Below, piece by piece: positions 44,741-53,729 of a stretch of 64,000 nt of DNA. The DNA comes from Vibrio gigantis. GTDB lineage: Bacteria > Pseudomonadota > Gammaproteobacteria > Enterobacterales > Vibrionaceae. Below the pieces are notes generated by a model. It was given only the letters and a program-made list of their open reading frames with translations, was not told the DNA's origin and did no database searches. A program made the translations under genes and the position numbers. Location of the stretch: the NCBI RefSeq assembly GCF_024347515.1, contig NZ_AP025493.1:1736001-1800000 (forward strand), in the 5' to 3' direction. How positions within the stretch are numbered: the stretch's first letter is position 1; each line of letters begins with the position of its first letter.

Positions 44741-45556
44741 TTATTTAATGCGTGTGTAGCCGTACTCTTCGATAAGATCTTGTCCTTGTTTTGACTTCAC
44801 GAACTTGATGAAGTCTTTGCTCTCTTTAGAAACAGAGTCTGTTTTGTGTAGTAGTAAGAATGGACGAGCTAATTCGTAACTGTGGTTTGCAATGTTCTTA
44901 GATGTCGGTTCTACGCCTTCAAATGTGATTGCCTTGATAGAACGGTCGATAGAACCTACAGAGATAAAACCAATGGCATGCGGGTTATGATTAACAATCG
45001 TCTTGACCATGCTGTTGCTGTTCACTACCAAGTTATTTGGGTTGATGTCAGAAACTAGACGGTCATTAATGATTTTTGTTAAACCAAGCAGGCTTTCGAA
45101 GCTGTAACGTGAGCCTGAAGACGCTTCACGAGTCACAACTGCGATAGGTTGATCCGCACCGCCTACCGCTTTCCAGTTGGTAATTTTGCCTTTGTAGATA
45201 TCGAATAACTGCTCACGAGTAACGTTACTTACAGCGTTTGAGCGGTTAGTTACCACTGCAAGGCCGTCAAAGGCAATTGGAAATACCTTCAGTTTCTCGT
45301 CCTGTTCGCGGTCGGTTAAATAACGCGAGCTCATACCGATATCAGAGACACCTTTATTAACCATGGTAATACCCGCTGTAGAACCAATGCCCTGAACTGC
45401 AATATAGTTATCAGGGTGAGTCTTATTGTACTCCTCAGCTAAAACATCCATCACTCGTGATACTGAAGTGGAGCCCGAAATAGTGGTTTCTTGTGCCAAA
45501 GCAACATGAGAAGACAGGGCTAAGGATAAAAGAGAGGCAAGCGCGACTCGTAACAT
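44741..45556 (-). CDS. PstS-like phosphate-binding periplasmic protein
   Basis: I placed the start at ATG 45556 (271 residues, MLRVALASLLSLALSSHVALA), because AGGAG lies six bases upstream. After the signal peptide the mature protein begins 'ETTISGSTSVSRVMDVLAEE', followed by 'QGIGSTAGITMVNKGVSDIG' and 'VTREASSGSRYSFE'; these supply the Ser/Thr/Asp ligands used by PstS to bind phosphate. The family delivers phosphate to the PstCAB transporter. No pstCAB genes are adjacent, so it may serve a distant transporter or act in phosphate sensing or surface attachment. It is monocistronic. Confidence 0.88.
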   Translation of the reverse strand: MLRVALASLLSLALSSHVALAQETTISGSTSVSRVMDVLAEEYNKTHPDNYIAVQGIGSTAGITMVNKGVSDIGMSSRYLTDREQDEKLKVFPIAFDGLAVVTNRSNAVSNVTREQLFDIYKGKITNWKAVGGADQPIAVVTREASSGSRYSFESLLGLTKIINDRLVSDINPNNLVVNSNSMVKTIVNHNPHAIGFISVGSIDRSIKAITFEGVEPTSKNIANHSYELARPFLLLHKTDSVSKESKDFIKFVKSKQGQDLIEEYGYTRIK

Positions 45557-45809
45557 AAACAACTCCTAGTTAATAACATTTGTCGCATATGATAGGGCGG
45601 TTATATGACACTTTTGTGAAATTCTATGTGCTTGATGTATAGCTATTGGCGCGATGAGTGAAAGCTGACTGGGTTTACTAAGGCAGGGTTCGTTTCTGAG
45701 AGCTAGGCGGGTATTTTGTTTGTGCCTGTTCGCTAAAATGTTTGTTGGGTTCTAAGCTAAGTAGAGGAATTCACTACTTAGAAGTTTCTATGAAGTTACA
45801 AGGGGTGTT

Positions 45810-46172
45810 ATGTCCGTTATTCATATCGAACTGAATCGTCTTTTAATTGGCGCTGAGAGGCTCTGTACATCTCGAAATCGCAGTTTACCTGTCGAGTTGG
45901 GCAAATCTCTATATGAAGAGTGTAAAGGTGGTGTACTGTTTTCTCAGGCGCATTATCTACTCGACTCATCTCATAGTGATTATACAAATGAGATCGTCAG
46001 CGTGACCTTTGATGAGTCGTTATCTTGTTGGTTGGTCATGGTGCCGCTTGAAGACGATGCAGAAACTGACTCCGTCAATTGGGGACCTTACCCTTATCTT
46101 CCTAAATCGAAAGACCTTGAAGCGGTGTTGTCTGAAATTGAAAAAGATCCCAAATCATACTTTTGGTCATAG
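45810..46172 (+). CDS. hypothetical protein, 120 residues
   Basis: The protein is soluble and acidic, with no signal peptide. The first part (MSVIHIELNRLLIGAERLCT) is helical; the rest looks like mixed strands, ending in 'SEIEKDPKSYFWS'. I recognise no domain. It lies alone between the PstS-like and AraC genes. After the stop, CCACCA and TGGTGG could pair but no T run follows. No function is proposed. Confidence 0.65.
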   Translation: MSVIHIELNRLLIGAERLCTSRNRSLPVELGKSLYEECKGGVLFSQAHYLLDSSHSDYTNEIVSVTFDESLSCWLVMVPLEDDAETDSVNWGPYPYLPKSKDLEAVLSEIEKDPKSYFWS

Positions 46173-46268
46173 CCACCAACTTTATGTCTTAGCTGGTGGT
46201 GCAACGTATAAACTTATCGGCTGCGATGTGCCGAAACTCAATTTTGTACCTCAATTTATTTCACTTCT

Positions 46269-47099
46269 TTAAACCTGTGGTTTCACGCTTTGCAATTGAG
46301 ATTGTGCGATAAGTGATCGGAAATCTTTCGGTGTTTTTCCATGATACGTTTTAAAGGCGGTACTGAAATGCGCAGCGCTCTTAAAGCCAGATTCATAAGC
46401 GATTTGAGTAATGGATTTGGTCGACGTTCTAAGCTGCGTTGCGGCATGAGCAATACGTTTAATTTTCAATAAGTTTGAAAACGAAAGATCTTCAGCTGAT
46501 AAACGACGTTTCAGAGTAGCTGGCGACATTCCCATGTAGCTGGCTAGCGTGTCTAAAGAGATATTATTTTCAATATTCTGCTCAATGTAGTGAATGACTT
46601 TTTGCGTTACGGTTAATCTTGAAGCTCGAGCAATTATGACCAAAAGAGCAGGGTACTGTTCTACCATGAGTGATAGCAAACCCAGTCCAAGTTGAGTGAG
46701 TGCGTAGTCATTCTGAGAAGAAGAACTGGCAAGCGACATGATGAGATCTTTCAACTGGCAGAGCTCAGTATCAGTTTGGTTGAATTTAATGTACTTGTCT
46801 GGGATTCGATAGGACTCTAGATCACTGAACTGGTTAATGAATTTCTGAAAGATAGCCAAATCAAAATCTAAGCAGGTTGCGCTGAATTCGCCATTTTCAG
46901 TATTAACGGTGATGTCTTTAATCTGCCCAGAATTGTAAAGCGTGAAATCTCCGGCTTGTAATGTGGCTTGAGTACCATTGGGCAACACAAAAGAAATGCT
47001 GCCTTTCGATACCATAAAGATACCGTTTTTAGAGGCAGGATAACGTTCGCGTCTCCTAGGAATGAAGTTTCTGAATTGAGTAACTGTGATTGATGACAT
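46269..47099 (-). CDS. AraC-family transcriptional regulator
   Basis: I prefer the ATG at 47099 (276 residues, MSSITVTQFRNFIPRRRERY), since the longer frame to 47165 overlaps the neighbouring terminator and lacks a ribosome site. The C-terminal 100 residues hold two helix-turn-helix units: 'ISLDTLASYMGMSPATLKRR' and 'SITQIAYESGFKSAAHFSTA', ending with the AraC signature 'FKTYHGKTPKDFR'. The N-terminal half looks like a cupin sensor ('GSISFVLPNGTQATLQAGDF'). The layout is like GadX or ToxT-type activators. The target and effector are unknown. It lies downstream of rnb on the same strand. Confidence 0.85.
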   Translation of the reverse strand: MSSITVTQFRNFIPRRRERYPASKNGIFMVSKGSISFVLPNGTQATLQAGDFTLYNSGQIKDITVNTENGEFSATCLDFDLAIFQKFINQFSDLESYRIPDKYIKFNQTDTELCQLKDLIMSLASSSSQNDYALTQLGLGLLSLMVEQYPALLVIIARASRLTVTQKVIHYIEQNIENNISLDTLASYMGMSPATLKRRLSAEDLSFSNLLKIKRIAHAATQLRTSTKSITQIAYESGFKSAAHFSTAFKTYHGKTPKDFRSLIAQSQLQSVKPQV

Positions 47100-47175
47100 A
47101 GTGAGCTTCTTTGACGTTGTAAATTGATTGCTTATAGATTGTTTTTTTAAGTATTGTTTAAGCATGAGACATTTA

Positions 47176-47204
47176 CAAAAAAGGCGCTAATAATTAGCGC
47201 CTTT
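47176..47204 (-). terminator. terminator of rnb
   Basis: AAAGGCGCTAA (47180-47190) pairs with TTAGCGCCTTT (47194-47204), with an A run that becomes six U residues on the minus strand. Confidence 0.9.
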
Positions 47205-47256
47205 AGAAGTGAACCTTTGAAGCATTTGACCTTGAAAGGCCTAGCCTTTGCAGCTA

Positions 47257-49263
47257 CTAAGCTTCGGTTTCGTTTGTTGTTTCAGGCTCGCTAGGCAAGT
47301 CCGCAAATACTTGAGTAGGCTTTGCTACCAAATTACGGTTTTCCTGATTAACTTCAGAGAGAACTACTTCTAAAACGTCTCCCAGTTTGTATACCATTTC
47401 TTTATCGATAGATACAGTACCCATATCACCGTTGCACTCTATTCTTTCTTTATTATCAAGAATGAGAGAACCAGGGATAAATGCAGCTGCACCATTTTCA
47501 AGTAAACGTACACGCATACCTGCACGGTTAATATCGAAGATTTCTGCTTGGAAGCGAGTTTCCTCTGCTGGAGCATTTGCTAGAGTACGAGCATATAACC
47601 AGTCGCCGACATTACGCTCAGCCATACCGTGGTGACGGCGGTGCAGTGCAAGTTCATCACCAATGGTTTCGTCTGGTGTTTGGATTGGCGCTTTACCTAA
47701 GATGTGCGCTTTCAGCATGCGGTGGTTAATCATGTCGCCGTATTTACGAATTGGAGAAGTCCAAGTTGCGTAAATGTCTAGACCCATCGCGTAGTGTGGT
47801 GCAGGCTCATTGCTGATTTCACTGTACGCTTGGAACTTACGAATACGGTTGTCGTAGTAGCTGTTGTCTAAAGAACCTAACCAACGGCGCAGAGTAGCAA
47901 AGCCTTCAAGAGAAACGATCTGCTCTTCAGTGAACGGTGTTTCTGCTTGCGGGTTTACCAGTTCAAGAACATCAGAGACTTTCTCGGCCTTGAAACCAGA
48001 GTGGCAGTTAAACACACCTTGGTTGAAACTTTCTTTTAGTACTCGGCCCGCACAGATGTTCGCACTGATCATTGATTCTTCAACGAGCTTGTTTGCGCTA
48101 CGACGCATGTCTGCATGGATAGCAACAACATCGTTGTCTTCACTAAGTTCAAAGCGGTAGTCAGGGCGATCTGGGAACACAACAGCGTTTGCTGAGCGCC
48201 ATGCTGAACGTGCTTGAGCGAATTGGTGAAGATCAGAAACAATGGCAGCAATCTCTTCTGATGGCTGCCATTTCTCAGATACACCCGTTTCTAGCCAGTC
48301 TGATACGTTGTCGTAAGCAAGACGAGCATGAGATTTGATGTTCGCAGCGAAGAAATTAATGTCATCACCGATAACGCCATCTTTAGATACCGTTACTGTG
48401 CAGCAAAGAGCAGGGCGGACTTCATTCTCGATCAGTGAACATAGGTTGTCAGCAAGATCACGAGGTAACATCGGGATGTTACGCCCAGGAAGGTAGATTG
48501 TGAAACCACGCTCACGAGCCACTTTATCCATTGCATCATCTGGAGAGATGTAAGCCGTAGGATCAGCAATAGCGACAGTTAGTTCAAAATCACCGTTTTC
48601 TTTCTTCTTCGCGTAAAGCGCATCATCCATGTCTTTTGTGCTTTCGCCATCGATAGTCACAAAAGGGATGTGCGTCATGTCTACGCGTTCAAGATCGGCG
48701 TCATCGTTGATTAGCCAGTTGTCGATGCCTTCAGGTTCGCTGTTTGGTAGGTCGTTTTGTGCCAGCGTTACCCACCAAGGTGCAATCTTGTCGTCAGCGT
48801 CTGTGATTTTCTCAGAGATCTGAGCCAAGAAGCCATTGTCACCTTTTAATGGGTGTTGAACGATATGAGCAACAACCCAGTCACCTTCTTTAAGCGTTTC
48901 AGGATTTAGGCCTTTCTGAGCCTTAGCTTTAAGTTGCAGCTTTTTCAGCTGTGGGTGATCAGGAACAACGTTCAATCGGCCTTTGAAAAGCTTAACTCGT
49001 GCAATAAAGCGAGTAAGACCTTGTTCAACCAATTCCTCAGGCTCAGCTACTTCGCGTTCTTTCTCTGTGCGAATGATGGCAATCACCTTGTCACCGTGCA
49101 CACATTTTTTCATGTACGGAGGCGGGATAAAGAAGCTTGTTTTGCTATCAACTTCGAGAAAACCAAAACCTTTTTCAGTGGCTTTGATAGTACCTTCCTT
49201 TTTAGGGAGAGTTTCTTGGATTTGCTGCTTGAGCTGAGCGAGTAGAGGATTATCTTGAAACAT
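47257..49263 (-). CDS. rnb: exoribonuclease II (RNase II)
   Basis: I chose the ATG at 49263 (668 residues), because MFQDNPLLAQLKQQIQETLP matches the known start of E. coli RNase II; a TTG eight codons earlier is less likely. The domains are two cold-shock-type OB folds (1-170), the RNB catalytic domain (about 190-520) with 'FVTIDGESTKDMDDALYA', which supplies the Asp cluster that binds magnesium, and a C-terminal S1 domain near 560-645. It degrades RNA processively from the 3' end in the cytoplasm. It is divergent from deaD, another RNA-metabolism gene. Confidence 0.95.
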   Translation of the reverse strand: MFQDNPLLAQLKQQIQETLPKKEGTIKATEKGFGFLEVDSKTSFFIPPPYMKKCVHGDKVIAIIRTEKEREVAEPEELVEQGLTRFIARVKLFKGRLNVVPDHPQLKKLQLKAKAQKGLNPETLKEGDWVVAHIVQHPLKGDNGFLAQISEKITDADDKIAPWWVTLAQNDLPNSEPEGIDNWLINDDADLERVDMTHIPFVTIDGESTKDMDDALYAKKKENGDFELTVAIADPTAYISPDDAMDKVARERGFTIYLPGRNIPMLPRDLADNLCSLIENEVRPALCCTVTVSKDGVIGDDINFFAANIKSHARLAYDNVSDWLETGVSEKWQPSEEIAAIVSDLHQFAQARSAWRSANAVVFPDRPDYRFELSEDNDVVAIHADMRRSANKLVEESMISANICAGRVLKESFNQGVFNCHSGFKAEKVSDVLELVNPQAETPFTEEQIVSLEGFATLRRWLGSLDNSYYDNRIRKFQAYSEISNEPAPHYAMGLDIYATWTSPIRKYGDMINHRMLKAHILGKAPIQTPDETIGDELALHRRHHGMAERNVGDWLYARTLANAPAEETRFQAEIFDINRAGMRVRLLENGAAAFIPGSLILDNKERIECNGDMGTVSIDKEMVYKLGDVLEVVLSEVNQENRNLVAKPTQVFADLPSEPETTNETEA

Positions 49264-49655
49264 CTTACTTTTATCTAACGAGAACAATTGAGCACACTAT
49301 AATCATTGCGAGGCTCGATTACTACTTAAAGCCGAAGTGAGCGTAAATTAATTGCCCTCTTATTTAATTCTACCAATTTGGTCGAACTCTATTGCCTTGA
49401 CGAGATATCCATCAAGTTTTGGCGATATGATAGCCAGTATTGATGGGAAACCGAAAAATATGTGATGTATTTCAATTTTTTCTGGCTTTTTTTATGCATT
49501 TAGGGAATAATCCGCCTCCCTTAGACGTCCCTAATGGCTTGAAGTGTTTTATTACTGCTTCGTAACTCTGAATGGAATCAGTATCTGATTGGATCAGTAT
49601 TGGAATTGATAGAGCTCCCGGGACCTTTTGTTTACTTATATATAGTGGGATCCCA
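49264..49655. other. divergent regulatory region between rnb and deaD
   Basis: This 392-base region separates two divergent RNA-metabolism genes. The deaD mRNA of enterobacteria has a long 5' leader involved in cold regulation, and the AT-rich stretch here could hold a similar leader. I see no open frame of note and no clean terminator or known riboswitch fold. Confidence 0.4.
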
Positions 49656-51641
49656 ATGTCCGAATCTGTAATTCAATTTAATGAATTAGCCCTAAACGAT
49701 AACATTCTTTCAGCTCTTGATAGCATGGGCTTCGTTTCTCCAACTCCAATCCAAGCAGCAGCTATTCCTCTTCTTCTTGAAGGCCGTGACGCTCTAGGTA
49801 AAGCACAGACTGGTACTGGTAAAACAGCAGCATTCTCTCTGCCTTTACTTAACAAAATCAATCTAAACCAACACAAACCACAAGCAATCATCATGGCTCC
49901 TACTCGTGAGCTAGCGATTCAAGTTGCTGCGGAAATCAAAAACCTTGGCCGTGATATCAAAGGTCTTAAGGTTATTGAAATCTACGGTGGTGCTTCAATT
50001 GTTGACCAAATGCGTGCTCTAAGCCGTGGTGCTCACATTGTTGTTGGTACTCCAGGTCGTGTTAAAGACTTACTAACTCGTGACCGTCTACACCTAGATG
50101 AAGCACACACATTTGTTCTTGATGAAGCAGATGAAATGCTAAAAATGGGCTTCGTAGATGACGTTACTTGGATCCTAGAGCAAGCTCCAGAATCTGCACA
50201 ACGTGTACTTTTCTCTGCAACTATGCCTCCAATGGTTAAGACTATTGTTGACCGTTACCTACGTAACCCGGCTAGAGTTGACGTTGCTGGTACTAACCAC
50301 ACAGTTGATAAAGTAGCGCAGAACTTCTGGGTTGTTAAAGGCGTAGAAAAAGACGAAGCAATGTCTCGTCTTCTAGAAACTGAAGAAACTGACGCGTCAA
50401 TCGTATTCGTACGTACTCGTCAAGACACTGAGCGTCTAGCTGATTGGCTATCTGCACGTGGCTTCAAAGCTGCTGCACTGCACGGTGATATTCCTCAGTC
50501 TCTACGTGAGCGCACTGTTGATCACATCAAACAAGGTGTTATCGACATCCTAGTTGCAACTGACGTTGTAGCTCGTGGTCTTGATGTTCCACGTATCACT
50601 CACGTATTCAACTACGACATCCCATTCGATGTTGAATCTTACATCCACCGTATTGGTCGTACTGGCCGTGCTGGACGTAAAGGTAAAGCGATCCTACTAG
50701 TTCGCACTAACCAAATTCGTATGCTTCGTACAATCGAGCGCGTAACTAAGTCATCTATGGAAGAAATCCAACTTCCTCTACGTGACCAAGTTGCTGCTGC
50801 ACGTGTTGCTAAGCTTGGCGCTGAACTTGAAACAGAGAAAGAAAGCAAAGCTCTAGAAAACTTTGCAGGTCTTATCTCTACGCTTCAAGAGTCTCTAGAC
50901 GTTGATGCTGCTACTCTAGCTGCAATGCTTCTTAAGCGTCAGCAAGGTAAGAGCCCACTATTCTACGTTGGCGAAGACCCAATGATCGCTGCTATTGAGC
51001 GTGATAAAAACCGTCGTAAAGAGCGTCGTGAAGATCGTGATAACGGCCGTGACGGTGGTGGTCGCAACTTCAATACTCAAGATTGGGATACTTACCAACT
51101 ACAAGTTGGCCGTGAGCAAGGCGTTCAGGTTAAAGACATCGTTGGCGCACTAGCAAACGAACTTGGCCTAACTAAAGGTTCTATCGGTGCTATCAAGCTA
51201 GACCAAGGTTCTACTTACGTTCAACTGCCAAAAGCAATGAACTCTGAAACTGCTGGTAAGCTAAGCAAACTTCGCATTCGTCAAAAAGAAGCTGGCGCTG
51301 TAGTTGTTGATTTCAACGACTTCCGTGAGCCTCGTCGTGGCGGCGGCGGTCGTGATGGTAACCGTGGTGGCGGTCGTGGCGGTCGTGATGGTGGCGGCTA
51401 CCGTGGTAACCGTGAAGGCGGCAACCGCGAAGGTGGTAACCGTGAAGGCGGTCGTGGTGGATACCGTGGCAACCGTGATGGTGCTCGCGATGGTAACTCT
51501 GCTGGTGGACGTGATGGCGAACGTCGTTTCGACCGCAACCGTGGTGGCGATCACCGTGGTAACTTCCGTGGCGAACGTGGTCATGGTAACGGCAATGGCG
51601 GTGGTAACCGTGGTCGTCGTCCAGAGCGCAACGAAGGTTAA
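49656..51641 (+). CDS. deaD: cold-shock DEAD-box RNA helicase DeaD (CsdA)
   Basis: I chose the ATG at 49656 (661 residues, MSESVIQFNELALNDNILSA), with GGGA just upstream; a 28-codon extension has no homology. The helicase core has 'GKAQTGTGKTAAFSLPLL', 'VLDEADEMLKMGF', 'FSATMPP' and 'HRIGRTGRAGRKGKA'. A dimerisation region and a DbpA-like RNA-binding domain ('GREQGVQVKDIVGALANE') follow near residues 480-560. The last 100 residues are an RGG-like tail of repeated Gly/Arg/Asp/Asn units (for example GGNREGGNREGGRGGYRGNR). It unwinds structured RNA in ribosome assembly and mRNA decay in the cold. Confidence 0.95.
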   Translation: MSESVIQFNELALNDNILSALDSMGFVSPTPIQAAAIPLLLEGRDALGKAQTGTGKTAAFSLPLLNKINLNQHKPQAIIMAPTRELAIQVAAEIKNLGRDIKGLKVIEIYGGASIVDQMRALSRGAHIVVGTPGRVKDLLTRDRLHLDEAHTFVLDEADEMLKMGFVDDVTWILEQAPESAQRVLFSATMPPMVKTIVDRYLRNPARVDVAGTNHTVDKVAQNFWVVKGVEKDEAMSRLLETEETDASIVFVRTRQDTERLADWLSARGFKAAALHGDIPQSLRERTVDHIKQGVIDILVATDVVARGLDVPRITHVFNYDIPFDVESYIHRIGRTGRAGRKGKAILLVRTNQIRMLRTIERVTKSSMEEIQLPLRDQVAAARVAKLGAELETEKESKALENFAGLISTLQESLDVDAATLAAMLLKRQQGKSPLFYVGEDPMIAAIERDKNRRKERREDRDNGRDGGGRNFNTQDWDTYQLQVGREQGVQVKDIVGALANELGLTKGSIGAIKLDQGSTYVQLPKAMNSETAGKLSKLRIRQKEAGAVVVDFNDFREPRRGGGGRDGNRGGGRGGRDGGGYRGNREGGNREGGNREGGRGGYRGNRDGARDGNSAGGRDGERRFDRNRGGDHRGNFRGERGHGNGNGGGNRGRRPERNEG

Positions 51642-51683
51642 TCAACCTATTGCTTAGACGCTTTAGTCTAGACACTGAATTTA

Positions 51684-51711
51684 AAAGCCGAGCGTAATGC
51701 TCGGTTTTTTT
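51684..51711 (+). terminator. terminator of deaD
   Basis: CCGAGC (51688-51693) pairs with GCTCGG (51699-51704), extended by A/T pairs and followed by seven T residues. Confidence 0.88.
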
Positions 51712-52349
51712 GTGCCTGCTATTTCAATTTAAGCTGTTGTTGGCTCGATGTACGTAGTCAGCTTACTTCAACTAAGCGTTACGCCTATAACTTATCTTAG
51801 TGCCTATAAGTTAGCTGTATCGCGTTCTAAGCCCTTACGAAAAGAATGTGCTACAAGATGCTAAAACAAAGAGTGAAGGCTATCTATGCGACGTTACAAT
51901 GCGCTTATTCAAACCGTTGTGATCGAAGGCAATCAAAAGAAGAACGGATCTTGTCGTTCACTATTCTCAACTTCTGTGATCTTTTTGATGTAAACACTGA
52001 GAAACTGAGATCTCGAGTAAGAAGTCGTCGGTAATGATAAGCAGATGGAAGGGAAGTATTTTCTAGGCGGATTACCTACATTTATTCGAGTTACTCCAAT
52101 TAACTGAATCAAGTTAAAAATAATGTAAGCACTCGTTTGCGTTACCTGTTCGTTGATTTCATTATTCAACTATTTTTTAATTTCGCTCTCGAAATAAATA
52201 ATTTGATGACTAAGATCAACTTAAATGTGTTCATTTGGTGATTTTTTCAAAACAAAAGTTGAAAGATTCAAAAATTATTGAATAATGGGCTTAACTAAAA
52301 TTGAAGTAAACACTTCATCCAATTCGTACTGAAACAGGATCCATATCCA
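51712..52349. other. gene-free region between deaD and ackA
   Basis: In this stretch of about 640 bases I find no convincing gene. Two overlapping frames on opposite strands (51846-52034 and 51933-52169) lack ribosome sites, recognisable motifs and coding-like composition. A 35-codon frame from 51893 has GAAGG upstream but no match. The right half is AT-rich and presumably carries the ackA promoter and leader. Confidence 0.45.
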
Positions 52350-53552
52350 ATGTCTAATTCGTTTGTTCTGGTTATTAACTCGGGTAGTTCATCCCTAAAA
52401 TTTGCTGTCATTGATTCTGTTTCTGGTGAAGCAGTGTTGAGTGGCCTAGGGGAGTGTTTTGGTCTTGAAGATGCTCGCATGAGCTGGAAATATCAAGGCG
52501 AGAAAACTGAAATTGCCATTCAAGGTGAAGATAACCACCACAAAATTGCCATTGGCAAATTGGTTGGCCTGATGGAAGATCTAGGCTTCACTGCTGATAT
52601 CGTGGCTATCGGTCACCGTATCGTTCACGGTGGTGAGAAGTTTACTCAAACGGTTCGTATTACTGAAGAAGTAACGAACGAGATTGAAAGCCTATCTGAC
52701 CTAGCTCCACTTCATAACCCTGCAGGTGCTATCGGTATCCGTGCTGCGATTGAAGCTTTCCCTTCTCTACCTCAATTTGCTGTATTTGATACGGCTTTCC
52801 ACCAAACAATGCCACAACGAGCATTCACTGGTGCAATCGCAAAAGAGCTATACACAGACTTCGGCGTACGTCGTTACGGCTTCCACGGTACGAGCCATTA
52901 CTTCGTTAGCCGCGAAGCTGCGAAGATGCTGAATAAGCCAGTTGAAGAATCTAGCTTCATCTCTGTTCACCTAGGTAATGGCGCATCTGTATGCGCTATC
53001 AAAGACGGGAACAGTGTTGATACTTCAATGGGCTTCACGCCACTTTCTGGCTTAATGATGGGCACACGTTGTGGTGACCTAGACCCAGGTATCATCGAAT
53101 ACCTTCTTAAGAAAGGTTGGTCACAGGAGCAAGTATTTAACTCTCTAAACAAGGAGTCTGGCTTCCTTGGCGTGTCTGGTCTTACGAGCGATGCTCGTGG
53201 CATCCTAGAAGCAATGGAAGAGGGCCATGAAGGCGCTAAGCTTGCTTTTGAGGTGTTTACTTACCGCGTAGCTAAATACGTTGCTTCTTACCTTGCAACA
53301 CTAGACTCTTTAGACGGCATCATCTTCACTGGTGGTATCGGCGAGAACTCTCTACCAATTCGTCGCGAAATCCTAAACAACCTTAAGATTCTTGGTTTTG
53401 TTGAAGATGTAGCTGGCAATGAAGGTGCTCGCTTTGGCGCAGATGGCATCATCGCGAAATCTGAAATGCTAGATGCAGTAGCGATGGTTATCCCAACCAA
53501 TGAAGAGTTTGTAATAGTATCGCAATCTATGGAGCTGTTAAGGCAGCAATGA
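52350..53552 (+). CDS. ackA: acetate kinase
   Basis: The protein (400 residues) interconverts acetate plus ATP and acetyl phosphate in the cytoplasm. The phosphate-binding N10-SGSSSLKF is at the start. Other active-site segments are 'GHRIVHGGEKF', 'FDTAFHQTMP', 'RYGFHGTSH', 'HLGNGASVCAI', 'GTRCGDLDPG' and 'GIIFTGGIGENS'. The length is normal. No pta gene is adjacent, unlike the usual ackA-pta operon, so this is likely the second, orphan acetate kinase of Vibrio. Its terminator at 53571 marks the left border of the adjoining mobile element. Confidence 0.94.
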   Translation: MSNSFVLVINSGSSSLKFAVIDSVSGEAVLSGLGECFGLEDARMSWKYQGEKTEIAIQGEDNHHKIAIGKLVGLMEDLGFTADIVAIGHRIVHGGEKFTQTVRITEEVTNEIESLSDLAPLHNPAGAIGIRAAIEAFPSLPQFAVFDTAFHQTMPQRAFTGAIAKELYTDFGVRRYGFHGTSHYFVSREAAKMLNKPVEESSFISVHLGNGASVCAIKDGNSVDTSMGFTPLSGLMMGTRCGDLDPGIIEYLLKKGWSQEQVFNSLNKESGFLGVSGLTSDARGILEAMEEGHEGAKLAFEVFTYRVAKYVASYLATLDSLDGIIFTGGIGENSLPIRREILNNLKILGFVEDVAGNEGARFGADGIIAKSEMLDAVAMVIPTNEEFVIVSQSMELLRQQ

Positions 53553-53570
53553 TTCACCAATAGTTTCTTC

Positions 53571-53602
53571 AGGGCCGACACTTTGTGTTGGCCTTTTTCT
53601 TT
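53571..53602 (+). terminator. terminator of ackA
   Basis: GGCCGACAC (53573-53581) pairs with GTGTTGGCC (53585-53593, one G-U pair), followed by TTTTTCTTTT. Confidence 0.9.
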
Positions 53603-53615
53603 TATAATCATATGT

Positions 53616-53633
53616 ATAAGTCACATAACTTAT
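53616..53633. repeat. 18-bp palindrome at the left end of the element
   Basis: ATAAGT (53616-53621), CACATA, then ACTTAT (53628-53633) form a perfect interrupted palindrome between the ackA terminator and the recombinase start. Serine-integrase attachment sites have imperfect inverted repeats around a short core, so this is a reasonable att candidate, or else a recombinase-gene operator. Confidence 0.35.
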
Positions 53634-53729
53634 CTGGATTTTATATTAAACCTGTTTGGGTAGTATGTTTTGCAATAGCCTCCCCTATATGATATCTAGT
53701 ATGGATTGTATTGCATGAGGTGGTTGGGA

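Noticed and set aside
46172..46205. CCACCA...TGGTGG hairpin as a terminator of the 120-residue gene
   Set aside because: The stem is present but no T run follows on either strand.
51261..51675. Three low-complexity frames (Thr/Val- or His/Arg-rich) at the end of deaD
   Set aside because: They are other readings of the Gly/Arg repeat tail of DeaD and have no start signals of their own.
51846..52169. Two overlapping frames on opposite strands between deaD and ackA
   Set aside because: Neither has a ribosome site, motif or coding-like composition.
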